Assembly (NCBI GenBank): GCA_963666755.2
Contig: CAXXGW010000009.1
Coordinates: 1,488,001-1,552,000, forward strand
Source: CAXXOK01 sp963666755
GTDB lineage: Bacteria > Bacillota > Clostridia > Christensenellales > Aristaeellaceae
Direction: 5' to 3'
Length of the DNA stretch: 64,000 bases
Below the pieces are notes generated by a model that saw nothing but the letters and a program-made list of their open reading frames with translations, made no database searches and was not told the origin of the DNA. Below are positions 42,974-52,066 of the stretch, piece after piece (within the stretch, counting starts at the first letter, position 1; every line of letters begins with the position of its first letter). The position numbers were made by a program, and so were the translations under genes.

Positions 42974-43723
42974 ATGGAGCTGAACAAGGTGATCGCGGTA
43001 CGCACCAACAAGACCGTCTACCGCGACGGCGATCTGGCCATCAAGGTTTTCAGCGACGATTACAGCAAGGCGGATATCCTCAACGAAGCGCTTAACCACG
43101 CGCGGGCCGAGGAAACCAGCCTGCATGTGCCCACCCTGCGGGAAGTTACCAAGGTGGAGGGCAAGTGGGCCATTGTAAGCGATTATATCGCCGGGAAAAC
43201 GCTGGCCCAGCGTATGGCGGAAAACCCGGAGCAGAAGGCGGAATATTTGGACCTGTTTGTAACCCTGCAGCTGCAGGTGCAGGCGCAGGCCGCCCCGCTG
43301 ATGACCTCCCTGCGGGATAAGATGCACCGCAAAATCAGCCAGAGCGGGCTGGATGCTACTGCGCGTTACGAGCTGCACACCCGGCTGGAGGGCATGCCCA
43401 AGCACAACAAGCTCTGCCACGGCGATTTTAACCCGCGCAACATCATTTTGCAGGATGACGGTACCGCCTACATTCTGGATTGGTCGCACGCCACACAGGG
43501 CAACGCCTCCGCCGACGCGGCGCGCACCTACCTGCTCTTCTGGCTGGACGGCGATATCTCCGGCGCGGAAAGCTACCTGTCGCTCTTCTGTAAAAAGAGC
43601 GACACCGCCCGCCAGTATGTGGAAAAGTGGATTCCCATCGTGGCGGCCAGCCAGATCGTCAAAGGCAGAGCGGAAGAGCGCGAGTTCCTGCTCCGCTGGG
43701 CCAACGTGGTCGATTACGAATAA
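42974..43723 (+). CDS. APH/choline-kinase-type phosphotransferase
   Basis: A 249-residue kinase-fold protein. The catalytic loop is LCHGDFNPRNIILQ and the metal-binding Asp lies in AYILDWSHATQGNAS; the N-terminal lobe has a beta-hairpin with RTNKTVYRDGDLAIKVF. Such proteins phosphorylate small molecules or, less often, proteins. It is 12 bases after adhE with its own AAGGAGGG site, in an operon that also contains a SpoIIE-type phosphatase; a kinase/phosphatase switch tied to the hydrogenase sensor is therefore possible, but this is inference. Confidence 0.85.
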   Translation: MELNKVIAVRTNKTVYRDGDLAIKVFSDDYSKADILNEALNHARAEETSLHVPTLREVTKVEGKWAIVSDYIAGKTLAQRMAENPEQKAEYLDLFVTLQLQVQAQAAPLMTSLRDKMHRKISQSGLDATARYELHTRLEGMPKHNKLCHGDFNPRNIILQDDGTAYILDWSHATQGNASADAARTYLLFWLDGDISGAESYLSLFCKKSDTARQYVEKWIPIVAASQIVKGRAEEREFLLRWANVVDYE

Positions 43724-43801
43724 TCCGCGTCCAGTCCGGCTCGCACTCCCCCGGGGCACGCGAGCCGGACTCCGACTGCGGTTAAAAAGGAGCAAACGGG
43801 C

Positions 43802-44047
43802 ATGCTAAAGGTTACCATCTGCATCGGCAGCAGCTGCCACCTCAAGGGTTCTCGCCAAGTGGTGGAAGGGCTGCAACGCCTGATCGCCGCGCACAGCCTG
43901 CAGGATCGGGTTGATCTTGCCGGGCAGTTCTGCATGGGCAACTGCCAGAACGGCGTGTGCGTAACCGTCGGGGAGGAGAATTTCTCCCTCCGGCCGGAGG
44001 ATACGCCCACCTTCTTTGAAGAGCAAATCCTCCCCCGCGTTTCGTAG
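43802..44047 (+). CDS. Thioredoxin-like [2Fe-2S] ferredoxin (NuoE/HydC type)
   Basis: An 81-residue protein with the four-cysteine pattern of thioredoxin-like [2Fe-2S] ferredoxins: CIGSSC near residue 7 and QFCMGNCQNGVC near residue 43. This fold occurs in NuoE and in the small subunit of bifurcating hydrogenases, where it shuttles electrons. It starts after AAAGGAGC. It lies between the kinase and the sensory hydrogenase and is likely their electron partner. Confidence 0.88.
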   Translation: MLKVTICIGSSCHLKGSRQVVEGLQRLIAAHSLQDRVDLAGQFCMGNCQNGVCVTVGEENFSLRPEDTPTFFEEQILPRVS

Positions 44048-44118
44048 GGCCTGCCGCCCAGCCCGGCGGCGCGGGCGACCCGCGCCGCTACTTTTTACCC
44101 CAAAGGAGCGTGATCCCC

Positions 44119-45198
44119 TTGCCCGATATCCTTAGCCTGAAGGAGAACAACTGCCGGGATTGTTATAAATGCATCCGCAACTGCCCGGTCAAGGCGATCC
44201 GCTTTGCCCAGAATCAGGCGCAGATCATCCCGGACGAGTGCATCCTCTGCGGCAGCTGTTTTGTGGTCTGCCCGCAAAAAGCCAAGCAGGTGCGGGAGGA
44301 CGTGCAGCGCGTGCGCGATGCGCTGGCCGCGGGCAAGCGCGTGGTGGCAAGCCTCGCCCCATCCTTCATTGCGGATTTTCAGGTGCATGATATCGCCGAT
44401 ATGGACGAGGCCCTGCGCGCGCTCGGTTTTTCGCTGGCAGAGGAAACCGCCCGGGGCGCGCAGCTCGTCAGCGACGCCTATGCGGCGCTGATGCGCGAAG
44501 GCAAGCAGCAGGTGATCATTTCCAGCTGCTGCCCCAGCATTAACCTGCTGGTGCAAAAGGTATACCCCACCATGCTCCCTTATCTGGCGCGGGTGCTCAC
44601 CCCGGCGCAAGCCCACTGCCGCATGCTCAGGCAGGCCGACCCGGATTGCTTTACTGTGTTTATCGGCCCCTGCATCGCCAAGAAGGACGAGGCCGACCAC
44701 AGCGACGATATGGACGTTGCCCTGACCTATGACGAGCTGCGCGCCTGGATGGCCGAGGAGCATGTCCAACTGCCCAAGGCGGAAGGCGTGACCCAACCGG
44801 GCATGCGCGCGCGCTTCTACCCGGCCACCGGCGGCATCCTGAAAGCCACGGATGTTGTAGCCGGTTACCGCCGCGTCGCCATCGACGGGGTGGAAAATTG
44901 CCGCATGGTGTTTGAGGAACTGGAGCGCGGCGTGTCCGGCCCGGTTTTCATTGAAATGAGCGCCTGCGAAGGCAGCTGCATCAACGGCCCCTGCATCCGG
45001 GAGCACCGGGAACGCCGTCTACGCGGTGCGATGCGTGTGGATGCCTACGCCGGGGAGGAACGTTTCCCGATCGACGCGGCGCCGGAAACGCTTGCGCGCA
45101 CGTTCCCCTTTCTGGGCGGGAGGCCGGTGCATTTCGGCAATGAGGCTATCCACGCCATGCTGCTGAAAATGGCAAGACCAGCCCGGAAAAAGAGCTGA
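44119..45198 (+). CDS. HydS-like sensory [FeFe]-hydrogenase, N-terminal part (frameshifted)
   Basis: About 359 residues are read before a premature TGA. The N-terminus has two [4Fe-4S] clusters (CRDCYKCIRNCPVKAI and CILCGSCFVVCPQKA). An H-cluster domain follows with the three cysteine motifs in variant form: SSCCPSI, GPCIAKKDE and EMSACEGSCINGPC. These variants fit the putative sensory group (HydS) rather than catalytic enzymes. The protein should continue into an Fe-S plus PAS domain, but one G is missing near 45171 (KMAR instead of KMGKTSPEK), and the frame ends in a short nonsense tail. The TTG at 44119 has good spacing from AAAGGAG; a GTG at 44110 is too close. Confidence 0.85.
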   Translation: MPDILSLKENNCRDCYKCIRNCPVKAIRFAQNQAQIIPDECILCGSCFVVCPQKAKQVREDVQRVRDALAAGKRVVASLAPSFIADFQVHDIADMDEALRALGFSLAEETARGAQLVSDAYAALMREGKQQVIISSCCPSINLLVQKVYPTMLPYLARVLTPAQAHCRMLRQADPDCFTVFIGPCIAKKDEADHSDDMDVALTYDELRAWMAEEHVQLPKAEGVTQPGMRARFYPATGGILKATDVVAGYRRVAIDGVENCRMVFEELERGVSGPVFIEMSACEGSCINGPCIREHRERRLRGAMRVDAYAGEERFPIDAAPETLARTFPFLGGRPVHFGNEAIHAMLLKMARPARKKS

Positions 45199-45788
45199 AC
45201 TGCGGCTCCTGCGGCTACCCCACCTGCCGGGAAAAAGCCGTCGCTATTCTGGAGAGCAAGGCGGAATTGGAAATGTGCCTCCCTTTCCTGAAAGAGAAGG
45301 CGGAAAACTTTAGCGATACCATCATCCACAACACGCCCAATGCCATCCTTGTAATGGATGAAGCGCTGGTGGTGCAGCAGATCAACCGTGCGGCCGTGAA
45401 GCTGTTCCGGCTTACGCAGGCGGAGGATATCCTGCATGAGCCTGTGGTGCGCATCCTGAACCCGGAGCCTTACCAGAACGCCGTTGTATCGGCCATGAGC
45501 GTAACCGGCGTATGCCGCTACCTTGCCGAATACCAGCGGTATGTGGAAGAAACCGTTCTGTACGACCGGCAGTACCACATCGTGATCTCCATCCTCCGGG
45601 ATGTGACCGAGCGGGAATCCATGCGCATGCAGGATGACGATCTGCGCCGCCGCACGGTGGAAACCGCCGACCGCGTGATTGATAAACAGATGCGCGTGGT
45701 GCAGGAAATCGCCTCGCTGCTGGGCGAGACGACCGCCGAAACCAAGCTCGCCCTTTCGCGGCTGAAGGAAGCGATGAGCCATGAATGA
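45174..45788 (+). pseudogene. HydS-like protein, C-terminal Fe-S and PAS part (out of frame)
   Basis: In the -1 frame relative to the preceding part, the reading continues as expected: KTSPEKELNCGSCGYPTCRE is a four-cysteine Fe-S domain (with a further Cys in EMCLPF), followed by a PAS domain (NAILVMDEALVVQQINRAAV) and a C-terminal helix. No start codon or ribosome binding site for this part is convincing, so it belongs to the gene at 44119. One restored base joins them into a protein of about 556 residues. It may be a true loss of function or a sequencing error in a G-run. The stop overlaps the next start. Confidence 0.8.
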
Positions 45789-46953
45789 CCTGTGGACCGA
45801 AACCGGCTACATCAGCCTGAACAAAACCGGGGAAACCCTCTGCGGCGACCGGGTTGAGGTTCTGGGTGGCGGGGAGGAGGACGTGTGCCTCGCCCTGGCG
45901 GATGGGTTGGGCAGCGGCGTGAAGGCCAACATTCTGGCTACGCTTACCAGCAAGATAGTTTGCACGCTGGTGGGCGGCGGCATGCCCGTGGACGAGTGCG
46001 TCGGCGCGATCGCCAAAACCCTGCCGGTATGCAGCGTGCGGCAGGTTGCCTACTCGACGTTTACCATCCTGCGCATAACCCAAAACCGGATGGCGCAGAT
46101 CATTCAGTTCGATAACCCCGCCACCATTGTGCTGCGCGACGGCGAGGAGTTCGACTACCCCGTGACCACCCGCGTTATCGCCGGCAAATCCATCTGGGAA
46201 AGCACGTTTCCCGTGCAGTGCGGCGATGTGTTCATCTGCCTGAGCGACGGCGCGGAATATGCGGGTGTGGGCAAGGCCCTCAATTTCGGTTGGACGCGGC
46301 AGAATATCGCCCGCTTCGCCAGCGCCAATTACCTGCCGGAAAACTCGGCCAAAACAGTCGCTGGGCAAATTGCGGAGGAGTGCAACCGCCTGTATGAGGG
46401 TAAGCCCGGAGATGACGCAACGGTCGCGGTGTTGCGGGTGCGCCGCCGCCATCCCGTAAACCTGCTGGTGGGGCCGCCCGCCCAGCGCGAGCAGGACGCC
46501 AAGATGCTCAACCTGTTTTTTGCCAAGGAAGGCGCGCGCATTGTCTGCGGCGGCACCACAGGCGGGTTGGCCGCCGCGTATCTGCACCGTCCGCTGACGA
46601 CCTCACTTGCCTATCCGGACCCCGATGTGCCCCCCATCAGCACGCTGGACGGGGTCGATCTGGTCACAGAGGGAGTGCTGACGCTTTCCAAGGTGCTGCG
46701 CTATGCCGAGGATTTTTTAGAGAACGCCCGTCTGGCGCCGCAATGGGCCGTTGGGCAGGATGGTGCCAGCCAGATTGCGCAGGAACTGTTCGAAAACGCA
46801 ACCGATATCCACTTTTTTGTGGGGCTTGCCATTAACCCTGCTCACCAGAACCCGGATTTGCCCATCACCTTCGGGGTCAAGCAGCAGCTGATCCAGAACC
46901 TCGCCGCCTGCCTGGAAAAGATGGGCAAACACATCCGCCTTTCGACCTTTTAG
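45781..46953 (+). CDS. SpoIIE-family serine/threonine protein phosphatase
   Basis: A 390-residue PP2C-type phosphatase. Metal-binding Asp residues lie in LALADGLGSGVKAN and in CLSDGAEYAGVG, and GDDATVAVLRVRR ends the domain at about residue 220. A C-terminal ~170-residue domain (VNLLVGPPAQREQDAKMLNL) follows that I do not recognise but that is common in the phosphatases accompanying HydS. It overlaps the HydS fragment by eight bases. It may turn the hydrogen or redox signal into a dephosphorylation event. Confidence 0.88.
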   Translation: MNDLWTETGYISLNKTGETLCGDRVEVLGGGEEDVCLALADGLGSGVKANILATLTSKIVCTLVGGGMPVDECVGAIAKTLPVCSVRQVAYSTFTILRITQNRMAQIIQFDNPATIVLRDGEEFDYPVTTRVIAGKSIWESTFPVQCGDVFICLSDGAEYAGVGKALNFGWTRQNIARFASANYLPENSAKTVAGQIAEECNRLYEGKPGDDATVAVLRVRRRHPVNLLVGPPAQREQDAKMLNLFFAKEGARIVCGGTTGGLAAAYLHRPLTTSLAYPDPDVPPISTLDGVDLVTEGVLTLSKVLRYAEDFLENARLAPQWAVGQDGASQIAQELFENATDIHFFVGLAINPAHQNPDLPITFGVKQQLIQNLAACLEKMGKHIRLSTF

Positions 46954-46962
46954 GAGGTACCT

Positions 46963-48396
46963 ATGCGCCTTTTTGACACCGACGTGCAGAAGCTGAAATA
47001 CCATGTCCTGCGGGAGGTCGCCCGCCACGCCTATGACGACCGTCTGGCCGACAGTTATCTGGATATTCCCAAGCTGCTCGCGCCCGGGCCGAAATCCACC
47101 ATGCGCTGCTGCGTTTACAAGGAACGCGCGATTTTGGCCGAACGGGTCAAACTGGCCCTCGGCGGCAACACGGAGAACCCCAACGTGGTGGAGGTGATCG
47201 GCATCGCCTGCGATGAGTGCCCGATCAGCGGATATCAGGTCGGGCACGATTGCCGCGGCTGCATCGCGCACCGCTGCATGGCCGCCTGCCCCCGTAACGC
47301 CATCACGCTGGACGAGAACCGCCACGCGCACATCGACCCCGCCCGCTGCGTCGGCTGCGGAAAATGCGCGGCAGCCTGCCCCTACAGTGCCATTGCCAAC
47401 CACCGCCGCCCCTGTGAAAACGCCTGCAAAGTGGATGCCATCCATATGGGGGAGGATCGCTGCGCCACCATTGACGCCGCCCGTTGCACCGGCTGCGGCG
47501 CATGCGTGTACCAGTGCCCCTTTGGCGCCATTCAGGATAAATCCTTTCTGGTGCAGGCCATCCGTCTGCTGCGGGAAAGCAAGCAGCAGGGCTACCGTGC
47601 GTATGCCATCGTTGCCCCGTCCATCAGCAGTCAGTTTGGGTACGCAAAGCTGGGGCAGGTGATCGCCGCGCTTAAACGGCTGGGCTTCCACAGCGTGGTG
47701 GAGGCGGCGCTGGGCGCCGACCGCGTCGCCTGGGAGGAGGCGCAGGAGCTTTCCCAAAAGGGGTTCGTGACTTCCTCCTGCTGCCCGGCCTTTGTGCAGT
47801 ATATCCGCAAAGCGTTTCCGCAGCTGGAGCCGCTCATCAGCCACAACCTTTCCCCCATGGCGGAGATCGCACGCTTCCTTAAGCAAACCGACCCGACGGC
47901 CAAAACGGTGTTCATCGGACCCTGCACCGCCAAAAAGCAGGAACGCGCCCTGCCGGAAGTCGCGCCCTATGTGGATTGTGTGCTGACGTTTGAGGAACTG
48001 CAGGCATGGATTGACAGCCGCGATTTTGACCTGACCCAGCTTGAGGAGGATGTGCTGGACAATGCCTCCTTCTTCGGCCGCATTTTCGCCCGCAGCGGCG
48101 GGCTGAGCGATGCGGTTGCGCAGGCACTGCGGGAGCAGGGCGACTCCTTTGCCCTGAAACCCGCCGTTTGCGACGGGATTGAAGCCTGCCGCACGGCGCT
48201 GCTGAAAAAGAGCAAAGGCATGCTGCCCGAAAACTTCATCGAAGGCATGGCCTGCGTAGGCGGGTGCATCGGCGGCGCGGGCTGCCTGACCCACGGCGCG
48301 AAAAACCGCAGCGAGGTAGATCGTTACGGGCAGCAGGCTCTGGAAAAAACGATTGCCGAAGCGCTCTCCCAATGCGCATTCCCTGTAAAGGCCTGA
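46963..48396 (+). CDS. [FeFe] hydrogenase, monomeric group-B-like
   Basis: A 477-residue protein starting after AGGAGG. Several [4Fe-4S] motifs precede the H-cluster (CDECPISGYQVGHDCRGC, CVGCGKCAAACPYSAI, CTGCGACVYQCPFGAI). The H-cluster motifs are TSSCCPAFVQYI, FIGPCTAKKQE and EGMACVGGCIGGAGC, so all four bridging cysteines are kept. This is the pattern of the poorly studied group B enzymes. It may evolve H2 from ferredoxin and is co-transcribed with the sensory protein, phosphatase and adhE. A terminator follows. Confidence 0.92.
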   Translation: MRLFDTDVQKLKYHVLREVARHAYDDRLADSYLDIPKLLAPGPKSTMRCCVYKERAILAERVKLALGGNTENPNVVEVIGIACDECPISGYQVGHDCRGCIAHRCMAACPRNAITLDENRHAHIDPARCVGCGKCAAACPYSAIANHRRPCENACKVDAIHMGEDRCATIDAARCTGCGACVYQCPFGAIQDKSFLVQAIRLLRESKQQGYRAYAIVAPSISSQFGYAKLGQVIAALKRLGFHSVVEAALGADRVAWEEAQELSQKGFVTSSCCPAFVQYIRKAFPQLEPLISHNLSPMAEIARFLKQTDPTAKTVFIGPCTAKKQERALPEVAPYVDCVLTFEELQAWIDSRDFDLTQLEEDVLDNASFFGRIFARSGGLSDAVAQALREQGDSFALKPAVCDGIEACRTALLKKSKGMLPENFIEGMACVGGCIGGAGCLTHGAKNRSEVDRYGQQALEKTIAEALSQCAFPVKA

Positions 48397-48425
48397 CCGG
48401 CCCTTAACCCGGTTGCACAGCGCGG

Positions 48426-48462
48426 GGCGGCAAGGCGATGCTTTGCCGCCTTTGCCTTTTTT
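48426..48462 (+). terminator. Terminator of the adhE-hydrogenase operon
   Basis: GGCGGCAA and TTGCCGCC form a stem of eight pairs, followed by TTTGCCTTTTTT, 30 bases after the hydrogenase stop. Confidence 0.8.
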
Positions 48463-48802
48463 GCAGTTTGGGTTTTTACGCTCTGCTGGTTGTATAAACC
48501 TGTTTTGCGCAACGGTTCAGGGATGTATTTCTACGCGAACCGCCAACCCTACCGGCCTCTCCCTGCGCCGCGCAGGGATCATTCTTTTTAATATTTGACA
48601 CGCTATTGCCGTTTCACATAAAGCGGGTACTGTCGGTATCGGTACGTAAACATCCCCCGCTCTCCTTCCGCCGTTTTCCTGCCGGGTGCGGGTTATAACA
48701 AGGATTTTTACCTTCGCCCGACGAATGCTAAAAAGACATTCTTATAACGCCGCCCTGTGCATACAGGTCGGTTCATTTTTGAAAACACAGGGAGGTGCCG
48801 TC
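48463..48802 (+). other. Intergenic region before the pfkB-like gene
   Basis: No gene is supported here. TTGACA at 48595-48600 with ATAAAG 17 bases later is a partial promoter match; TATAAC at 48692-48697 is another weak -10. An ORF continues from 48686 into the kinase but lacks a ribosome binding site. Confidence 0.4.
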
Positions 48803-49927
48803 ATGGCTTCCCCAAAGCCCCGCGTCGTGGTCGCGGGTCATCTCTGTCTGGACATTACCCCCACCCTCGCCCCGCTGGAAGGCGGTTCGCTGGCCTCGCT
48901 GGTCACGCCCGGCAAGCTGGTGCACGTCGGCGCGGCGGATGTGCACACCGGCGGATGCGTTGCCAATACCGGGCTTGCCCTGCACAAGTTGGGCGTGCCC
49001 GTACGCCTAGTCGCTAAAACCGGCTGCGATGCCTTTGCCGACCTGATCCGCACCCAGTTGGAGGCTGCCGGCGCGCAGGCTTCACTGCAGGTGGATTCTT
49101 CCTGCTCCACGTCCTACACTGTGGTGCTTGCCCCGCCGGGCATCGATCGGGTGTTTCTGCACAACCCCGGTGCCAACGAGTCCTTTTCCGAAGCGGATGT
49201 GCCGGACGCCCTGCTCGCCGGGGCGGCGCTGATGCACTTCGGGTATCCGCCGCTGATGCTGCGCCTCTGCCGTGACGGCGGTGCGGAACTGCTGCGCCTG
49301 TTTGAACGCGCGCGTGCGCTTGGGCTGGCTACCTCATTGGATATGGTAGCCGTCGATCCGGCGTCCGAAGCTGCGGCGGTGGACTGGGGGGCGCTCTTGC
49401 CCCGGCTGATGCCGCTTACAGACTTTTTTCTGCCCAGCGCGGAGGAACTCTGCTTCCTGCTGGATCGGCCGCTGCATGCGCAATGGCTTGCCCGCGCGCA
49501 GGGGCGGGATGTGATCGAGGTGCTGGATATCCGCCGCGACATCGTGCCCCTTGCCGACCGCCTGATGGTGATAGGCTGCAAGGTGGTCTGCATCAAGTGC
49601 GGCGCGCGCGGCCTATACTACCGCACAGCGGGAAAAGAGGTGCTGGCTGCGCTTCCCCTGCCGCTGGACACGGCTGTCTGGGCCGACCGGGAAGGCTTCC
49701 AGCCTGCGTTCCGCCCCAGCCGGGTCGTATCCGCCACCGGCGCGGGCGATACCAGCATCGCCGCCTTTCTGGCCACCGTGTTGGAAGGCGGCGGCCCGGA
49801 GCGCTGCGCCGAGCGTGCCGCCGCGACCGGCGCCTGCTGTGTGGAAGCGTATGACGCGCTCAGCGGTCTGTTGCCGCTGGCGGAGCTGGATCAACGAATC
49901 GCCGCCGGATGGGCGACAAATGCCTGA
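48803..49927 (+). CDS. PfkB-family carbohydrate kinase
   Basis: A 374-residue sugar kinase. Family marks are the N-terminal VVVAGHLCLDITPTL, the substrate-binding GGCVANTGLALHKLG and the C-terminal anion-hole/catalytic motif SATGAGDTSIAAFLATVL. PfkB enzymes phosphorylate sugars or nucleosides. GGGAGG lies before the ATG at 48803. It is followed by a class II aldolase, so it probably makes the bisphosphate that the aldolase splits. The sugar is unknown. Confidence 0.9.
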   Translation: MASPKPRVVVAGHLCLDITPTLAPLEGGSLASLVTPGKLVHVGAADVHTGGCVANTGLALHKLGVPVRLVAKTGCDAFADLIRTQLEAAGAQASLQVDSSCSTSYTVVLAPPGIDRVFLHNPGANESFSEADVPDALLAGAALMHFGYPPLMLRLCRDGGAELLRLFERARALGLATSLDMVAVDPASEAAAVDWGALLPRLMPLTDFFLPSAEELCFLLDRPLHAQWLARAQGRDVIEVLDIRRDIVPLADRLMVIGCKVVCIKCGARGLYYRTAGKEVLAALPLPLDTAVWADREGFQPAFRPSRVVSATGAGDTSIAAFLATVLEGGGPERCAERAAATGACCVEAYDALSGLLPLAELDQRIAAGWATNA

Positions 49928-49951
49928 CAGATTGGTAAGGAGGGTTTCCTG

Positions 49952-50806
49952 ATGCTTGCAACCCTGAACGATGTTCTTCTGCCCGCGCAAAAAGGCCGGT
50001 ATGCAGTCGGTCTGTTTAATACCGTCAACCTGGAAATGGCCCGCGGCGTACTGGCCGCCGCCGAAGCGCAGCGCTCGCCTGTCATAATCGGCACAGCCGA
50101 GGTGCTGTTGCCCTACGGCCCTTTACGCGAGCTGGCCGATCTGCTGCGCCCCATGGCAGAGCGCGCGCATGTGCCGGTCGTGCTGCATTACGATCACGGG
50201 CTGACGTTTGCCAACTGCATGGCCGCGCTGCAGTACGGTTTTACCTCGCTGATGTATGATTGTTCCACCAGCCCCTATGCCGAAAACGTGCGCCGCGTGG
50301 CGGAGCTTGCCAAGGTGGCGCATGCCTTTGGCGCGACTGTCGAGGCTGAGCTGGGCCATGTGGGCAACGCCGAGGGCGGCGAAGCGGAGACCGAGCCGGA
50401 GGATCCCGCATCGCTGTACACCGATCCGGCGCAGGCGCTCGAGTTTATCCAACTGACGCAGGCCGATGCGCTGGCTGTTGCCGTAGGCACCGCGCACGGC
50501 GCCTACAAGCTGCCCCCGAAACTCGATTTTGCGCGCATCCGTGCCATTGCAGCACAGGTCACCGTCCCACTGGTACTGCATGGCGGCAGCGGCCTTTCGG
50601 ATGCGGATTTCCGCGAGGCGATCCGCTGCGGCATCGCCAAAGTAAATATTTTTACCGACCTGATTGTGGCAGGGGCAAACGCCGCACGGCCGGTGCTCGC
50701 CGCACCGCGTGCGACGCTGACCGACCTGATCCCCGCGCAGGTGGCCGCCATTCAGGCTGCCACCGAAACCAAAATGGCGCTGTTCGGTTCGGTTGGCAAA
50801 GCCTGA
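49952..50806 (+). CDS. Class II fructose/tagatose-bisphosphate aldolase
   Basis: A 284-residue zinc aldolase. Zinc ligands and active-site marks are seen in VVLHYDHGLTFANC, VEAELGHVGNAEGG, VGTAHGAYKLPPK and LHGGSGLSDADFREAI. It resembles FbaA/GatY/KbaY proteins that split ketose bisphosphates to DHAP and an aldehyde. A GGAGG site precedes it, 24 bases after the kinase. Together they form a small sugar-degradation pair. The exact ketose cannot be told. Confidence 0.92.
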   Translation: MLATLNDVLLPAQKGRYAVGLFNTVNLEMARGVLAAAEAQRSPVIIGTAEVLLPYGPLRELADLLRPMAERAHVPVVLHYDHGLTFANCMAALQYGFTSLMYDCSTSPYAENVRRVAELAKVAHAFGATVEAELGHVGNAEGGEAETEPEDPASLYTDPAQALEFIQLTQADALAVAVGTAHGAYKLPPKLDFARIRAIAAQVTVPLVLHGGSGLSDADFREAIRCGIAKVNIFTDLIVAGANAARPVLAAPRATLTDLIPAQVAAIQAATETKMALFGSVGKA

Positions 50807-50871
50807 CCCTCGCCGCATCTGCTTAACCGTGAGGCGGCAGCGCATTACTCTGACTGTTGGAGGCGATTTCC

Positions 50872-51960
50872 ATGCACACCGTTTCGGTACAGCGCGTGCC
50901 GCATTACGAGCCGGAATCCCTGTACGATGCCGTTTGCCGACACTTTGAGGCTCTGGAAGTCGAAAAAGATCTTTCGCCCGATACGCGCGTGCTGCTCAAG
51001 CCCAACCTGTTGGCCGGGCGTGATCCTTCGCTGGGCGTGACAACGTATCCCATGGTACTGGCGGCGCTGGCCCGCAGGCTAAGGGAGCTGGGCGTACGCT
51101 CCATCACACTGGCGGATAGCTCCGGCGGCCTGTATACCCCCGCAGCATTGCGAAAGATTTATACCGCCTGTGGGCTGGATACACTGCGCGATGTCATGAC
51201 CCTGAATGAGGATACCGCCACCGTGGAACGCAACGGGTTTACGCTGCTGCGCCCCGTGATGGAGGCGGATTTCGTCATCAACTGCCCTAAGCTAAAAACC
51301 CACGGCCTCACAGCAATGACAGCGGGGGTTAAGAACCTGTTCGGGTGCATCCCGGGGCTTAAAAAGCCGGAACTGCATTGCGTACACCCGGGCATTGAGG
51401 ATTTCAGCACTATGCTGCTGCGCCTGAGCGAAACGGTCAAGCCGTCGCTCACCTTTTTGGACGCGGTGGACTGCATGGAGGGCAACGGCCCGGGCGGCGG
51501 AAAAGTACGCTTCATGGGTTACACGCTATGCGCGCGTAACGTATATGCGCTGGACGAGCAAGCCGCCGCGTTGATGGGTCTTGCCCCCATGGTGGTGCCC
51601 ACGCTGCGCCTTGCGCGCCGTCAGGCGCTTATGAATCCTGCTGAAATCGCCCTCGTCGGCGATCCGTTGGAACCGGCGAACCCGCCGTTTCTCCTGCCGG
51701 ATTCCTATCTGGCGAAAGAATCGGTTTTTTCGACCCACGGCATTTTCCACCGCCTGTTTCGCCGCACGCGTGTGCGCCCGCACATCATTATGGAGCGCTG
51801 TATCGGCTGCGGACGCTGCGCCGAATCCTGCCCACAGCACATTATCACGCTGGTGGAGCATAAAGCAGTGATCGACCCTAAAAAGTGCATCTCCTGTTAC
51901 TGCTGTCAGGAAATGTGCCCGGTGCAGGCTGTGGAAACGGGAACCCACACCGGTCGGTAG
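50872..51960 (+). CDS. DUF362 protein with C-terminal ferredoxin domain
   Basis: A 362-residue protein. The first ~300 residues are DUF362 (RVLLKPNLLAGRDPS; INCPKLKTHGLTAMTAGVKN; LFGCIPG). The C-terminus carries two [4Fe-4S] motifs (CIGCGRCAESCPQHI and CISCYCCQEMCPVQAV). Proteins of this kind are widespread in Clostridia, with no settled function. It follows the kinase-aldolase pair after a gap of 65 bases with TTGGAGG, so it may join redox chemistry to that pathway. Confidence 0.88.
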   Translation: MHTVSVQRVPHYEPESLYDAVCRHFEALEVEKDLSPDTRVLLKPNLLAGRDPSLGVTTYPMVLAALARRLRELGVRSITLADSSGGLYTPAALRKIYTACGLDTLRDVMTLNEDTATVERNGFTLLRPVMEADFVINCPKLKTHGLTAMTAGVKNLFGCIPGLKKPELHCVHPGIEDFSTMLLRLSETVKPSLTFLDAVDCMEGNGPGGGKVRFMGYTLCARNVYALDEQAAALMGLAPMVVPTLRLARRQALMNPAEIALVGDPLEPANPPFLLPDSYLAKESVFSTHGIFHRLFRRTRVRPHIIMERCIGCGRCAESCPQHIITLVEHKAVIDPKKCISCYCCQEMCPVQAVETGTHTGR

Positions 51961-51982
51961 ATCGCTGTTCAGTATCAACACT

Positions 51983-52028
51983 AAAACGAGCCTCCGCGGA
52001 TTCGCTTGCCGAACGCGGAGGCTCGTTT
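51983..52028. terminator. Bidirectional terminator
   Basis: AAAACGAGCCTCCGCG and CGCGGAGGCTCGTTT pair around a 13-base loop. It separates the convergent DUF362 gene and the phosphoesterase gene. Confidence 0.9.
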
Positions 52029-52066
52029 GATCTACAGACGCAAATTATTCCCACGCAGGTTTGGGA

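Noticed and set aside
40322..43795. A 1157-codon open frame on the strand opposite adhE
   Set aside because: It has no ribosome binding site or family motif and mirrors the codon pattern of adhE and the kinase; it is a GC-rich shadow.
45160..45180. Programmed -1 frameshift in the HydS-like gene
   Set aside because: The sequence lacks an X XXY YYZ slippery heptamer and a clear downstream pseudoknot; a deletion or sequencing error is simpler.
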